A stretch of 64,000 bases of DNA from DASXZH01 sp963829965 (GTDB taxonomy: Bacteria > Armatimonadota > Fimbriimonadia > Fimbriimonadales > Fimbriimonadaceae), in assembly GCA_963829965.1 (NCBI GenBank), contig CAWHLK010000043.1, positions 1 to 64,000 on the forward strand, written 5' to 3'. Positions 10,798 through 21,050 of the stretch are shown one piece after another. The notes under the pieces were generated by a model. It worked only from the letters and a program-made list of their open reading frames with translations. It ran no database searches and was not told the DNA's origin. The translations under genes were made by a program, and so were the position numbers. Positions within the stretch are counted from its first letter, which is position 1, and each line of letters starts with the position of its first letter.

Positions 10798-11751
10798 ATC
10801 ACCATTATTTTGGCCGGCATATATTAAAGAGGATGTTTTATATGTTCTCGATGAGACCTTGGTCCCGTCGAAACTGAAATATATCCCTGTTAAAAATGTT
10901 AAAGGCGCGGTTGCTGTTATCCGTGAGATGAAAACCCGTGCCTTCGGCCAATTTTTGGTGGTGCTTAATACGTTTTTATTAGAGTTAAATCCCAAAGGGG
11001 GATCTTGCTTCAAGCATTTGCAAGATGTGGCCCATGAACTTAATAATTCCCGTCCGACATTTCCTTTTGCGGAAGTGACAGGGATTATTATAGGGGTGGC
11101 GCAAAAGGCTTCTGCTAATGGGGCAGATGTCGCGTGTGGCAGTGACTAAAACAGTGCAGGGGTTTCTTGGCCGGTATCGGGCCCGTCGTTTGCAAAGGGT
11201 GCAGGAAATAGCTGATGCAATGAAAGATCAGGATTATATTTTAACACATTGCAATGTCAGCGGTGAATTAGCCATGGCTGCAAGTCTTGCTGCTGCACAG
11301 GGCAAGCATGTCAAATTTTTTGCGACGGAAACCAGGCCTTATATGCAGGGGGCCAAGCTTACGGTATGGGAATTGCAAGAGGCTAAGGCATCAGGTGACC
11401 CTGGTGGCGGATAATGCCGTTGGCTCTTTAATGGCTGATGGATTGGTCAATAAGGTGATCATAGGTTCTGACCGCTCGGCGGCCAACGGGGATATTGCCA
11501 ATAAGATCGGTTCTTATCAAATTGCTGTTTTGGCCAAGGAATTTGGCATTCCTTTGATTGTTTTGACCCAGCCTTCCCGAGGGGTTGCCAGCGGCGAGGA
11601 TATGCCCATTGAAATGCGTGATGAGGATGAATTATTGGTTTTTAACGGTAAAAAGATATTTGGCCCTAAGGTCAAAGGTTTTTATCCGGGATTTGATGTG
11701 GTGCCTCATCAATTAATTACGAAAGCGATTGCGATCAATGCAGGATTATAA
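10784..11751 (+). CDS. mtnA: 5-(methylthio)ribose-1-phosphate isomerase, frameshifted
   Basis: This eIF2B-fold isomerase converts 5-methylthioribose-1-phosphate (or 5-deoxyribose-1-phosphate) to the ribulose form. The catalytic-Cys segment is THCNVSGELAMAAS (near 11,250) and the catalytic-Asp segment is GSDRSAANGDIANKIGSY (near 11,470). ETRPYMQGAKLTVWEL between them is characteristic. Shifts near 11,135 and 11,393 divide the gene, and the pieces sum to ~320 residues, the normal length. It overlaps the phosphorylase by 14 bases and the next gene by 14 bases, so translation is probably coupled. Confidence 0.85.
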
Positions 11752-12210
11752 AACTAAATCTATTTATTTATTTCAGGGCGTTTTAAGCGCTGAATCTTTG
11801 AAAAAAATAAAATTGGCTAAAGATGATCATGCCTTTGTTTGTGAAGGCAGGCCGAGTTTGGAGGCAGGGCGAAAGACATCGGGTATTCTTTTAAAAAAAG
11901 GAATAACTCCGACGGTGATCAGTGATAATATGGCAGGATTTTTGTTTTTTAAAGGATTGGTCAAGGAAGTGATCATTGCCTGCCAGTATGCGGATAATAA
12001 CGGGGCTTTGTGCGATATGGGGGCATTGATATTGGCGGTATTGGCCAAGAAACATAAAATTCCGGTTAAATTACTGGCTGCAGAACATCGGCAAGATTTT
12101 TAGGAGATCCTAAAGATATATTAAGTTTTGAAGGTCAACAGATCGCTCCCAAAGGTACGCATGGATATGTGCCTTTAGTGGAATGGGTGCCGGCGAAATA
12201 TTTAAAATAA
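11738..12210 (+). CDS. eIF2B/MtnA-like protein lacking the catalytic residues
   Basis: At about 157 residues this matches only the C-terminal Rossmann half of MtnA/eIF2B proteins: EGRPSLEAGRKTSGILLKKG, ISDNMAGFLFFKGLVKEV, then IIACQYADNNGALCDMGALILAVLAKKHKIPVKLL. At the place of the MtnA catalytic Asp (GxDRxAANGD) it reads ACQYADNNGAL, so it is probably not an isomerase by itself. A shift near 12,098 restores the tail GDPKDILSFEGQQ to the TAA at 12,208-12,210. It may be a regulatory partner or pseudo-subunit of the upstream MtnA. Confidence 0.7.
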
Positions 12211-12244
12211 TGATTCACGATAATCGGTAATGACAAAATGCAAT

Positions 12245-13266
12245 ATGGAACAAATTAAAAAATAAAATCATCGAAATCGGCAAGCTGCTTTGGGACAAGG
12301 GGCTGGTACCGGCTTTAACGGCAATATCGGCCCGCGTTGATGCTGATACTATTTTGATCACAGCGACAGGTACATGTTTGGGCTATTTAAAATCGACGGA
12401 CATTGTCACCTTAAGCCTTAAGACCGGTGAAGTTATCGGGAAGGGAAGGCTTCCAGTGAAAGATTAATGCATACGGAAGTTTATAAGAATTTTCCGGATA
12501 TAAAAGCAGTGGTGCATACTCATCCGACGTATACCAATGGGTTTTTCTTAAGCAATGAAACATTGGAGCCTAAAACATTTGAAGCGAAATTTTATTTAGG
12601 CAATGTTAAATCAGTTCCGCAATCAACACCATCAGTGACCGCGATGGAGCCGGTGATCAAGGAATTGAAAGTCAGCAATATTGTTGTCTTGCGCAATCAT
12701 GGTGTTGTGGCCATGGGCCAGGATTTATTTTATGCTTTTGTCTTGATCCAGGAATTGGAAGAGCAGACAAAGGTGGAATTGGTGAATGTTCATTATTCAA
12801 CAAGAATCTGTCATCCTGAGCGAAGCGAAGGTCTCCAAGCACGTTCCAGATGCCTCGGCTGAAAGCACTCAGAATGACAGCATATGCAAAGAAATATAAA
12901 CTATTTTCCAAAGAACAAATCGAAGAAATCGTCCGTTTAGTCAATAGCGACGCCCAGATGCAGGAATTGGGCAGTAAAACAGCCATGAATATGGATTTGG
13001 CTGTTTGCCTGCAGGAGACAGGGGATATTTATAGTTTTAAATTTGAAAATGGCCGTATTACCAAGACCGGTCAGGATGCCCAGGCAGAGTTTTTGATCAC
13101 GGCCAATGAATCGATCTGGCGTGCGGTTTTTAACCGTGAGATCGATCCTTTTGTGGCCACGACCCAAAAGAAAATGAATCTCCGGGGAGATTTTGCGCGT
13201 ATTTCCAAATGGTATGCGCCTTGCAGCCGTATTTTTCAATTATGGACAAAGGTGCCGGTTGAATAA
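12245..13266 (+). CDS. Class II aldolase fused to an SCP2-type domain, frameshifted
   Basis: The first ~190 residues are a class II (fuculose-1-phosphate type) aldolase: GNISAR phosphate-binding turn, TATGT, the Glu/His metal site MHTEVYKNFP...HTHP and the third metal His in RNHGVVAMG. The second part (12,885-13,266) is an SCP2 sterol-carrier-like domain (MDLAVCLQETGDIYSF...KKMNLRGDFARISKWYAP). The linker between them is supplied by a 71-base interspersed palindrome translating as CHPERSEGLQARSRCLG-KALRMTA. One missing base near 12,858 is the only obstacle to a continuous frame there. Other shifts lie near 12,262, 12,315 and 12,440. In context it should cleave the isomerised deoxy-sugar phosphate to DHAP and an aldehyde. 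Confidence 0.78.
12810..12880. repeat. HPERSEG-type interspersed palindrome inside a coding region
   Basis: The unit begins GTCATCCTGAG (12,810) and ends CTCAGAATGAC (12,869-12,879), an imperfect terminal inverted repeat around GCGAAGCGAAGG. It is the familiar bacterial interspersed repeat whose translation reads CHPERSEG. Here it lies in the open frame between two domains of one gene. Confidence 0.85.
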
Positions 13267-13267
13267 A

Positions 13268-14761
13268 ATGACGACTACAACGATCACAACAATTTGATTT
13301 GTTGATTGAAGGCAAGATTAGCCCTGCGCTTAGCGGTAAATATTTTGATGCTGTTAATCCTTCCAACGGCGAAGTGTTTGCCCGTATTGCGTGATGCGGA
13401 TACCATTGATGTGCAGATGGCTGTCAGTGCCGCGCGTTTGGGATTTGATCATGGCCGCTGGCCGCAGATGAGTATTGCAGAGCGCGGAGAATTTTTACTT
13501 AAGATCGCAGCACTTGATCAGAGAAAATGCCAAAGAATTGGCAGATTTGGAATGTGCTTCAACGCGGAAAAACGATCAAGCATACGACCTTTATTGATGT
13601 GCCGACAGCGGCGGAAACATTTGAATATTTTGGTAATTTATCAGGGAATTTGATCAATGAGACAATGAAACATTCTTCACCAGTGCTTTCGATCATTGAG
13701 CGTGAGCCGGTGGGTGTGGTGGTTACCATCATTCCCTGGAATTATCCTTTGATCATGACAGCCTGGAAATTGGCACCTGCTTTATTGGCAGGCAATTGTG
13801 TGGTGCTTAAACCATCACCCGTGGCTTGTGCTTCTGTGATGTTGCTGGCAAAATTAGTTGCTCAGGTAGGTTTGCCCAAGGGTGTATTGAATATCATTGC
13901 TTCTTCAAGGCCCCAGGCAGGTCAAGAGTTGGTCGGTTCTCCTGAAGTGGATATGGTTTCATTTAGCGGATCAACCAAAACCGGTGAAGCGGTGATGGCT
14001 TTGGCATCCAAGGGTGTCAAGAAATTGACCCTTGAATTAGGCGGCAAATCACCGAATATTGTTTTTGCTGATTGTGATATGGAAGCGGCTCTTGGCGGTT
14101 CTTTGTCCGCGATTTTTATGAACCAGGGGCAGATGTGCACGGCGGGTTCCCGGCTTTTAGTGGAAGATAAAATATATCAGGAATTCGTCGAGAAATTGGT
14201 GGCCCGTGCTAAAAATTTAAAGATCGGCCCGGCGGATAATTTTGAAACAGAATTTGGGCCGCTTGTCAGTATTGAGCATCGGAATGCGGTGCTTAAATTT
14301 ATTGAAAAAGGAAAACAAGAAGGGGCCAAGCTTGCCTGCGGCGGGAAGATTCCTGATATTAATCCTAAGGGCGCCTATTTAGAGCCGACGATTTTTATCA
14401 ATGTGCGTAACTCCATGAGCATTGCCCAGGAAGAAATTTTTGGCCCGGTTTTGTGTGTTATTCCTTTTACTTCAGCTGAGGAAGCGATCCATATTGCCAA
14501 TGACACCAAATATGGTTTGGCGGCGATGATCTGGAGCAAGGATTTGGAAAAAGCCAATAAGGTGGCCCGTCGTTTGCGTTGCGGACTGTGTGGATCAATA
14601 CCTATGGCGCATTTTTAAATGAAGTGCCTTTTGGCGGGTATAAACAAAGCGGCTTTGGCCGTGAATTGGGCCTGGCAGGTCTTTTGGAATATACCCAATT
14701 AAAACATATTGCCACTGATCAAACGCCCGGCGGAAGATCATTGGTGACAAGTTGGTTTTAA
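13268..14761 (+). CDS. NAD(P)-dependent aldehyde dehydrogenase, frameshifted
   Basis: The gene encodes a class I/II-type aldehyde dehydrogenase of about 495 residues. Visible motifs are the cofactor stretch IIPWNYPLIMTAWKLAPALLAGN, FSGSTKTGEAV, the general base in TLELGGKSPNIVF, the catalytic Cys in NQGQMCTAGSR, EEIFGPVL and FGGYKQSGFGRE. Shifts lie near 13,290, 13,390, 13,515 and 14,580. It starts 2 bases after the aldolase stop. If the aldolase makes acetaldehyde or methylthioacetaldehyde from 5-deoxyribulose-type phosphates, this enzyme would oxidise it. The substrate assignment is contextual. Confidence 0.88.
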
Positions 14762-14764
14762 AAT

Positions 14765-14994
14765 ATGAATATTACAGATCAATACAGGCAAAGAATTAAA
14801 TTGGATCGTCACCCTTGTTGATGTCCATTTTTTTTGGATATCTTAGGGGTTGATCGTTTTATGATGGGGCATATTGGATTTGGGATTTGCTTAAACTTAT
14901 GTACCTGCTGGTGGATTTTGGTATTTGGTGGCTTGGTTGATGTTATTTTGATCGCCACTCCGGTATGCAGTATAAAAATGTGACTTGGATTTAA
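14765..14994 (+). CDS. TM2-domain membrane protein, frameshifted
   Basis: A short two-helix membrane protein of about 73 residues. FFGYLGVDRFMMGHIGFGI and the second helix GIWWLVDVILIA are the TM2-domain signature, with the turn residues VDRF between the helices. Shifts are needed near 14,785, 14,818 and 14,885-14,910. The biochemical role of bacterial TM2 proteins is not established. Confidence 0.7.
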
Positions 14995-15033
14995 ATACAA
15001 TATCCGATGAATTTAAGAGAATCAATAACAGTG

Positions 15034-16525
15034 ATGATCAAGAAAGTTCTTTTTTTAACCCCGCCGCTTAAAGGCTTGGGATTCGCATGGGAATCATAAG
15101 GCTGTAATCAGATGCATGCGCAAGTGGCGGCCTATGTTCGTGAGAAAAAATTGGCAGAGGTCGATGCTTTGGATTCACGTGCTTTAGATTTGGATTGGGA
15201 CGGCATGCTTGATTATGTCAAAAAAAGCAATCCTGATATGGTTTTTGTCGGCGAGCTTTTCATTCAACCTGCGGGGCTGCGGTCATCTGGTATTTCAATG
15301 AAGCCTTGCGGATCATCAAGGAAGCTATGCCTCATGTGAAAACCGTTGCCGGCGGTTTGTGGTATTCCGGTGATTATGACCGTCAGATGCGTCTTAATCC
15401 TACCATTGATTATATCATGATCGGTGAAGCTGAATTGACGATGGAGGATTTGATCAAAATCTTAAGGCAAAGTCAAGGAAAGAACGGGATATTCCCGGGC
15501 TTGGTTTCCCGTCAGAAAGATGGCACCATTGTCGTTGGGCCTCACCGTGATTTGATCCCTGATTTAAATGTTCTTCCCATGCCTGCATATGATCTGTTTC
15601 CCATGACAACCTATATCGGGCATACCTATTGGAAACCTTTTGCGGAATTGATGACTTCCCGCGGCTGTCCGGGCAAATGCCATTTTTGTTATGAATGGGC
15701 TTTGTATGACAGCCGTACAGCGGCCAAGGATTTTACATCCTGGCGCGGGCTTTCAGGAAAGCGCATTGTGTGATGAGCTTGATATTCTTGGAAAAACAAT
15801 ATGGCATTGCGACCGTTGTTATTCAGGATGATGCTTTTAACACCGACACCGCGGCCATGATCGAGTTTTGCGAAGAGAAGATCAAGCGCGGCAATAAGAT
15901 TGATTGGGTTTGTTTAGGCCGTGCTGACCAATGGATCAGCCAGCATGATATTTTGCCTTTGATGAAAAAGGCCGGTTTGTTTTTGGCTTTGACCGGTGTT
16001 GAGGTCGAGGATGATATGACACTTGAGTAAAACCGGTAAAGGGTGTGACCATTGCCCAGATCAAGAAAACCATTCAGATCCTGCGTGAGAATGATATCGG
16101 CAGTGTCGGAACAGTCTTGATCGGTCTTAAGAGAAGACACGGAAGCCAAGATCAAGGAGCGCTTGCGCGTCGCTGATGAGATTGATCCGGATATTTTTGC
16201 CTTGGATTATTTGACACCGGTGCCTAATTCTCCGGATTGGCGTTATGGCATTAAAAAAGGCTGGTTTGATCCGGAAAAAATCGATTTGAAGGATTGGGAT
16301 TTCCAGCATCCGGTTATCCCGACGGACTCATTTGACCATTGAAGAAGTCGGCCGCTTGGGTGCCTGGTGCATGCGTGAATATTATTCCAAACCTGAGCGC
16401 ATCCACCGCATCATGGAAAGCAATTATGATATGCAAGGTTAAATTATGCGTCAAGGATTTCATGAACAATATTTCCAAATGGGAAGCTAATTCCCGCGTG
16501 CAGACAGCAGGTGAGCATAGAGTGA
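15034..16525 (+). CDS. B12-binding-domain radical SAM protein (BchE/P-methylase-like), frameshifted
   Basis: An N-terminal cobalamin-binding domain (VLFLTPPLKGLG..., the DSHGNHKA stretch at ~15,080 after a shift, AGGLWYSGDYDRQMR and DYIMIGEAELT) is followed by the radical SAM core. The cluster motif is SRGCPGKCHFCYEW (C-x3-C-x2-C, near 15,665). Later landmarks are IQDDAFNTD, GRADQW and LTPVPNSPDW. This layout is shared by BchE-like cyclases and many methyltransferases, and the reaction here is unknown. It uses SAM reductively and may release 5'-deoxyadenosine, which the upstream phosphorylase-MtnA-aldolase set could recycle. At least five shifts interrupt it. The exact 3' end between 16,525 and 16,581 is uncertain. 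Confidence 0.75.
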
Positions 16526-16535
16526 TAAGAGTAAC

Positions 16536-16803
16536 ATGGTCACAATTCAAACAAACATGCAATGGGATGCGGTGGCTTTGAGCAAATATAATAAAATGCT
16601 CAATTTGATCCCTGTTTTTCACCGGCGATTGGCCAAGGAAGTGGTCAATAAAAAAGCAGAGCAGTGGCGCATGGCCCGCGGTTCATCAAGGTTGAAGAAG
16701 TTGATATTGTTCAGGCATTTTTAACCGAGTGCCCAAGGCATTTTATAGTTTAATGGTCCGTATCATGGATGAAGTAGGGTTTGATTATAAAAAATATATA
16801 TGA
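16536..16803 (+). CDS. PCP-reductase-domain small protein, frameshifted
   Basis: About 88 residues. MQWDAVALSKYNKMLNLIPVF followed by AKEVVNKKAEQWRMARG and VEEVDIVQAFLTECP resembles the small C-terminal domain of light-independent protochlorophyllide reductase subunits ('PCP_red'), which also occurs as a stand-alone protein in anaerobes. One shift near 16,690. The stop TGA (16,801-16,803) overlaps the next ATG. Because it follows a BchE-like radical SAM gene, the pair could act on a tetrapyrrole or other conjugated ring. That is inference only. Confidence 0.6.
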
Positions 16804-17814
16804 AAGATTCGCTAGTCATCAGGTGCATGGTGCGTATTGGTGCGGATGGTGGTTGCGGCCTACTTGAAAAAAGCAGGTGAGGATGTTGTTCTCATCGGGC
16901 GTTCTGATCAGGTCGATGCCATCAATGCCAAAGGCTTGACGATCAAAGGTGTGCGCGGCACTGAAACAATCAAGGTGCCGGCATTGACCCGTTTGGATAA
17001 GCCTTATGATCTGGTGATCTTTGCGGTCAAGACCCAGGACATAGAAGAAGCTTTTACCCATAACAGTGAATTTTTAGAGCAGGTGGTTTGATATTGACCA
17101 CTCAAAATGGTGTGCAGGCAGATAATATTTTAAGCAGTCATTTTGAACGTGACCGTCAGCTTTCCAGTATTGTGATGTTTGGGGCCACCTATACCAAGCC
17201 CGGAGAGATATTTTTAATTTTGAAGGGGATTGGATCATCGGCCGTCCGTTGATGCCTTTGGACCCGACGGCCCATGCGATTGCTGAAGTTTTAGGCAAGG
17301 CTTTTAAAATGGTGCCAAGCACCGATATCATGGGCCAAAATATTTAAAGCTCTTTGTGAATTTTAATAATTGTATCCCGGCGCTCATCGGAAAAAGCATG
17401 CAGGAGACTTTTGCTGATATGGATCTATGCCGTTTGAGCATTATGCTTTTAAAGGAAGGTGTTGATATTATGGCACAGGCCAATATTGAATTGGTTTCTT
17501 TGCCGGATTTTCCTAAGGAACGTATTTATGGGCTGGTCAAAATGCCTATTGAACAAGCGGCCGGGATCATCAATAAAACATTAACGACTTTAAGCAAGGA
17601 GCCGTTATATGGATCTATTTTGCAAAGCATCATGCGCGGCAAGACCAGTGAGATTGATTTTATCAACGGCGAGATGGCGCAATTGGCCAATCATTTTAAA
17701 TTGCCGCCGACGTTAAATAGCAAGATCGTGGATATGGTGCATGAAGTTGAGCGTACGGGCAAATATTTTAGTGTTGAAGAAGTAAAGAAGACATTTGAAT
17801 TAGTACCAGTATAA
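16800..17814 (+). CDS. Ketopantoate reductase-like protein, frameshifted
   Basis: ApbA/PanE-family reductase. The Rossmann glycine motif is damaged by indels at 16,820-16,850, but VVAAYLKKAGEDVVLIGR, LVIFAVKTQDIEEAF, TTQNGVQADN and the C-terminal lobe with KLFVNFNNCIPALIGKSMQE (catalytic Lys and Asn region) are clear. Length after repair is ~335 residues. Further shifts near 17,090, 17,205 and 17,343. The family reduces 2-dehydropantoate with NADPH for pantothenate, the precursor of CoA and of the ACP arm used by the downstream ketosynthase cluster, though many paralogues act on other 2-keto acids. Confidence 0.75.
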
Positions 17815-17824
17815 AGGAGAAAAT

Positions 17825-18304
17825 ATGACTTCAAGCCTAAAACAGCTGAAGAACTTGGGATTTAAACGTACTTCATGGATCCCTGAATATTGGAATGAGA
17901 CCCAAATTGAAGTATTTAAGTGCATCGATGAGCATTGGGACTTATTGATCAACAAGAAGGTGGATGAATTTATTAAATATATCCATCCGGACATGATCGG
18001 CTATGGCCATGAAAGCCCGATTCCTGTTGATTATCCCTGGCTTTATAAATGGGTGGGTTTTTGGACCAAGAGCACCAATATTGCCATTGCTGAATTGCGT
18101 CCCATTCAAATCAAGATCCATGGCGACATTGCTATTTTGCAATATATGATTTTTACCGTTGAGGTCAATGCCGAAGGCGGCAAGCGTGTGATCCGTCGCT
18201 ATACCATGACCTGGAAGAAAACCATCACCGGGCATCGCTGGCAGGTCATCGGAAGTCATAATAATTTAATGGATGAAACATTAAGCATTAAACTAGGAAT
18301 GTGA
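17825..18304 (+). CDS. NTF2-fold (SnoaL/DUF4440-like) protein
   Basis: This is one of the few left-half genes that is intact (159 residues). ATG 17825 follows AAGGAG (17,814-17,819). Helix-strand order and the C-terminal sheet (IQIKIHGDIAILQYMIF, VIRRYTMTWKKTITGHRWQVIGSHNN) fit the cone-shaped NTF2 fold shared by SnoaL polyketide cyclases, ketosteroid isomerase and DUF4440 proteins. It sits just upstream of a ketosynthase pair, so a ring-closing or dehydrating role is possible. Catalytic residues cannot be assigned without alignment. Confidence 0.65.
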   Translation: MTSSLKQLKNLGFKRTSWIPEYWNETQIEVFKCIDEHWDLLINKKVDEFIKYIHPDMIGYGHESPIPVDYPWLYKWVGFWTKSTNIAIAELRPIQIKIHGDIAILQYMIFTVEVNAEGGKRVIRRYTMTWKKTITGHRWQVIGSHNNLMDETLSIKLGM

Positions 18305-18354
18305 ATAACGATTTGTCAACTGATTTAATGACGATGTTGAGGTCAATTGGAATA

Positions 18355-19685
18355 ATGAATAAAAAACGCAGAGTAGTTGTCACCGGTGTCGGGATCGTAT
18401 CTCCTAATGGCATCGGCAATGAAAATTGTTACCGTGCCATGATCAATGGGGTTTCTGCTGTGCGCCGGGTGACGGAATTTGATGTGTCTATTTTTAATAC
18501 CAAGATCGCGGCCCAGGTCTCTGATTTTGATCCTGTTGCCTTAGGGCTTAAGTTTTGCAGATGCGATGCGCATGGACCGTTATGTGCAATTTGCCTGTGT
18601 GGCGGCGCGGATGGCTTTGGAAGATTCCCGTCTTGATTTATCTAAGGTAGATCTTGAGCGCATGGGCGTTTCTTTGGCCAATGCGATTTGCGGAACGAAA
18701 TACATGGAAGAAGAATTTGCGCTTGTGACAGACAGCGGCAAAAAGCCTATTAATCCGCGTATTGTCCGTCCGGATTTGTATGATGCGGCCATGTTTAATA
18801 CGCCATCCAGTGAGATTTCCGCTAAATACGGGCTTATGGGTGTTTGCAATACTATTTCAACAGGATGTACGGCAGGGACAGATTCTGTAGGGTTTTCATA
18901 TGAAGCTATCAGTGATGGTGATGTGGATATCATGATCACCGGTGCTTCAGAAGCGCCTGATCACACCGATTACTTTTGGGGCTTTTGATACGGTCAATGT
19001 TTTGTCTGTTCATAATGATGAGCCTGAAAAAGCCAGCCGTCCTTTTGATAATAAGCGTAATGGTTTTGTGATTTCTGAAGGGGCTGGTTTATTGGTCGTT
19101 GAAGAATTGAATCATGCTTTAAAGCGCGGGGCCAGGATTTATTGTGAGATCACAGGTTTTGGCACCACCTGCAATGCTTATCATATGACGGATTTGCCGC
19201 CGGAAGGGGATGCCATGGCTGATTGTATCACCTTGGCCATGGAAGATGCCGGTATTAAGCCTGAGGCTATTGATTATCTTAATGCCCATGGTTCTTCCAC
19301 CCGTCAGAATGATGTGTTTGAAACCAGCGCTTATAAAATGGCTTTAGGTAAACATGCGTATAATGTGCCGATTTCATCGGTAAAATCCATGATCGGCCAT
19401 CCTTTGGCAGGGGCCAATGGCATTGAGCTGGCCTTAAGTTCCATGATCTTTGAACGCAATATTTTGCCGCCGACGATCAATCAGGAAGAGCCGGATCCGG
19501 GATGTGATTTGTATTACATTCCGAATAAGGCGATTGAGAAAAAAGTGAATTGTATTTTAAAAACATCGAGTGGATTTTCAGGAATTCATTCTGCCATGAT
19601 GTTACAACGGTATGAAAGCTTATTGTATCAGAAACGAGCTATGGTTCCGAGCATGATGGATAATCAAGGATTTTTGGCAATTTAA
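18355..19685 (+). CDS. Ketosynthase alpha subunit (type II, FabF-like), frameshifted
   Basis: A thiolase-fold beta-ketoacyl-ACP synthase of ~440 residues, starting MNKKRRVVVTGVGIVSPNGIG. The nucleophile Cys is at 18,866-18,868 in TISTGCTAGTD. The two catalytic His are at 19,287-19,289 (NAHGSSTRQND) and 19,398-19,400 (KSMIGHPLAG), so it is competent for decarboxylative condensation. Shifts near 18,553 and 18,963. The next gene is a second ketosynthase that has lost all three residues, and an ACP follows. That order (KS-alpha, KS-beta, ACP) is diagnostic of type II polyketide synthases or their aryl-polyene relatives rather than housekeeping fatty acid synthesis. Confidence 0.85.
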
Positions 19686-19786
19686 GTATTAACGATCATT
19701 CAGGTTTGAAGTTGCCTCATGAAAAGCTTAAATTGGCAGGATATGCGTTTTTCTTATTAATTCGATTCGTTATATAAGAGGATTAA

Positions 19787-21022
19787 TTGGAAAAAATTGC
19801 AATAACAGGGTTGGGATCATTTCACCCAGCGGGATTGATAAAAGGGTTTTTTGGGCGAATATTAAAGCCGGGCGCAGTGCTGTTGAAAAAATTGAACGCT
19901 TTGATGCTTCGCTTTATCCTTCACGGATTGCCGGCCATGTCAAAGAATTGGAAGGGTATAGCAATGTTTCTTCACGTTTATTAAAGAAGATTGATTTGTT
20001 TTCGCATATGGCGCTTGGTGGCTTCTGAACTTTGTATTGAAGATGCCAAGATCAATTTGGCCCAGGAAAATCTTAAGCGTGTCGGTATTTTTATGGGCAA
20101 TGCCATCGGCGGCTGGCTTTATGCTGAAACTGAATTGCGTGATATGTATTTGGAAGGCCGTGAAGGGGTAAGTCCTTTTATGGCTTCGGCCTGGTTTCCG
20201 GCGGCACCCCAAGGGCAGATTTCCATTAATTATGGTATCAAGGGTTTTAGTAAGACCATCGTTGCTGACCGTGCCAGCTTCCTTGATGGCCATTGGTTAT
20301 GCGGCGCGCACCATTATCCGCGGTAAATGTGATTTTATTTTAGCTGGAGGCATGGAAGCGCCTGTGACGCCCTATGCCTTATTGTGTTGCAATACTTCCG
20401 GGATGTTAACGGAAAATAATGATCATCCGCATACAGCGCTTATCGGCCTTTTGATAAAAATCGTGATGGCCTGGCCATTGCCGAAGGTGCTGGTGTTTTG
20501 ACTTTAGAGCCGCAATCAAGGGTAGCCAAGCGCGGGGCGCATGTTTATGCCAATATCATTGGTTATGGTACGACGACTGATGCTGTTAACCGTATTGAGC
20601 CAAGTAATGATGCCAAGCAATTAGCGCGTGCCATTAAAATCGCTTTGGATGATGCTGGCTTAAAGCCTAAGGATATTGATTATATTTGTGCTGATGGGGC
20701 AGGAAGCCAAATTGGGGATGCGACTGAAACAAAGGCGATCAAAGATGTTTTTGGTGATTATGCCAAGAAGGTCATTGTGTCCGCGCCTAAATCTATTTAT
20801 GGCAATATGCTGGGAGCCAGCGGTGTTTTGGATGTGATCACAACAGTTTTGGCCATGGAACACAATATGGTTCCGCCGACCATCAATTATGAAACACCTG
20901 ACCCGGAATGTGATTTGAATTATTGCGTCAATAAGGCCCAAGAAAAAGTGATCAAAAATGCCATGATCATCAATCGCGGCCGTGGCGGCATCAATTGTGT
21001 TTTAATTTTACAAAAACCTTGA
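19787..21022 (+). CDS. Ketosynthase beta / chain-length factor, frameshifted
   Basis: A second ketosynthase fold (KIAITGLGSFHPAGI at the start, AGASG-like and RGGINCVLI near the end). TTG 19787 follows AAGAGGA. Aligned with its neighbour, the nucleophile Cys is Arg (CGT at 20,270-20,272, in TIVADRASS), the first His is Asp (20,693-20,695, CADGAGS) and the second His is Asn (20,804-20,806, SIYGNMLG). Loss of the whole triad is the mark of chain-length factors, where actinobacterial examples usually carry Gln at the Cys site. It should pair with KS-alpha and set product length. Shifts near 19,835, 20,015, 20,282 and 20,450 are frame errors, while the catalytic substitutions are in clean coding stretches. 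Confidence 0.8.
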
Positions 21023-21050
21023 CATTGAAAGCGGAGAAAGTACGGAGATA

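Noticed and set aside
12810..12880. CRISPR repeat or MITE with target duplication
   Set aside because: Only one unit is present, no spacers exist, and no flanking target duplication is visible. It fits the known HPERSEG interspersed repeat class.
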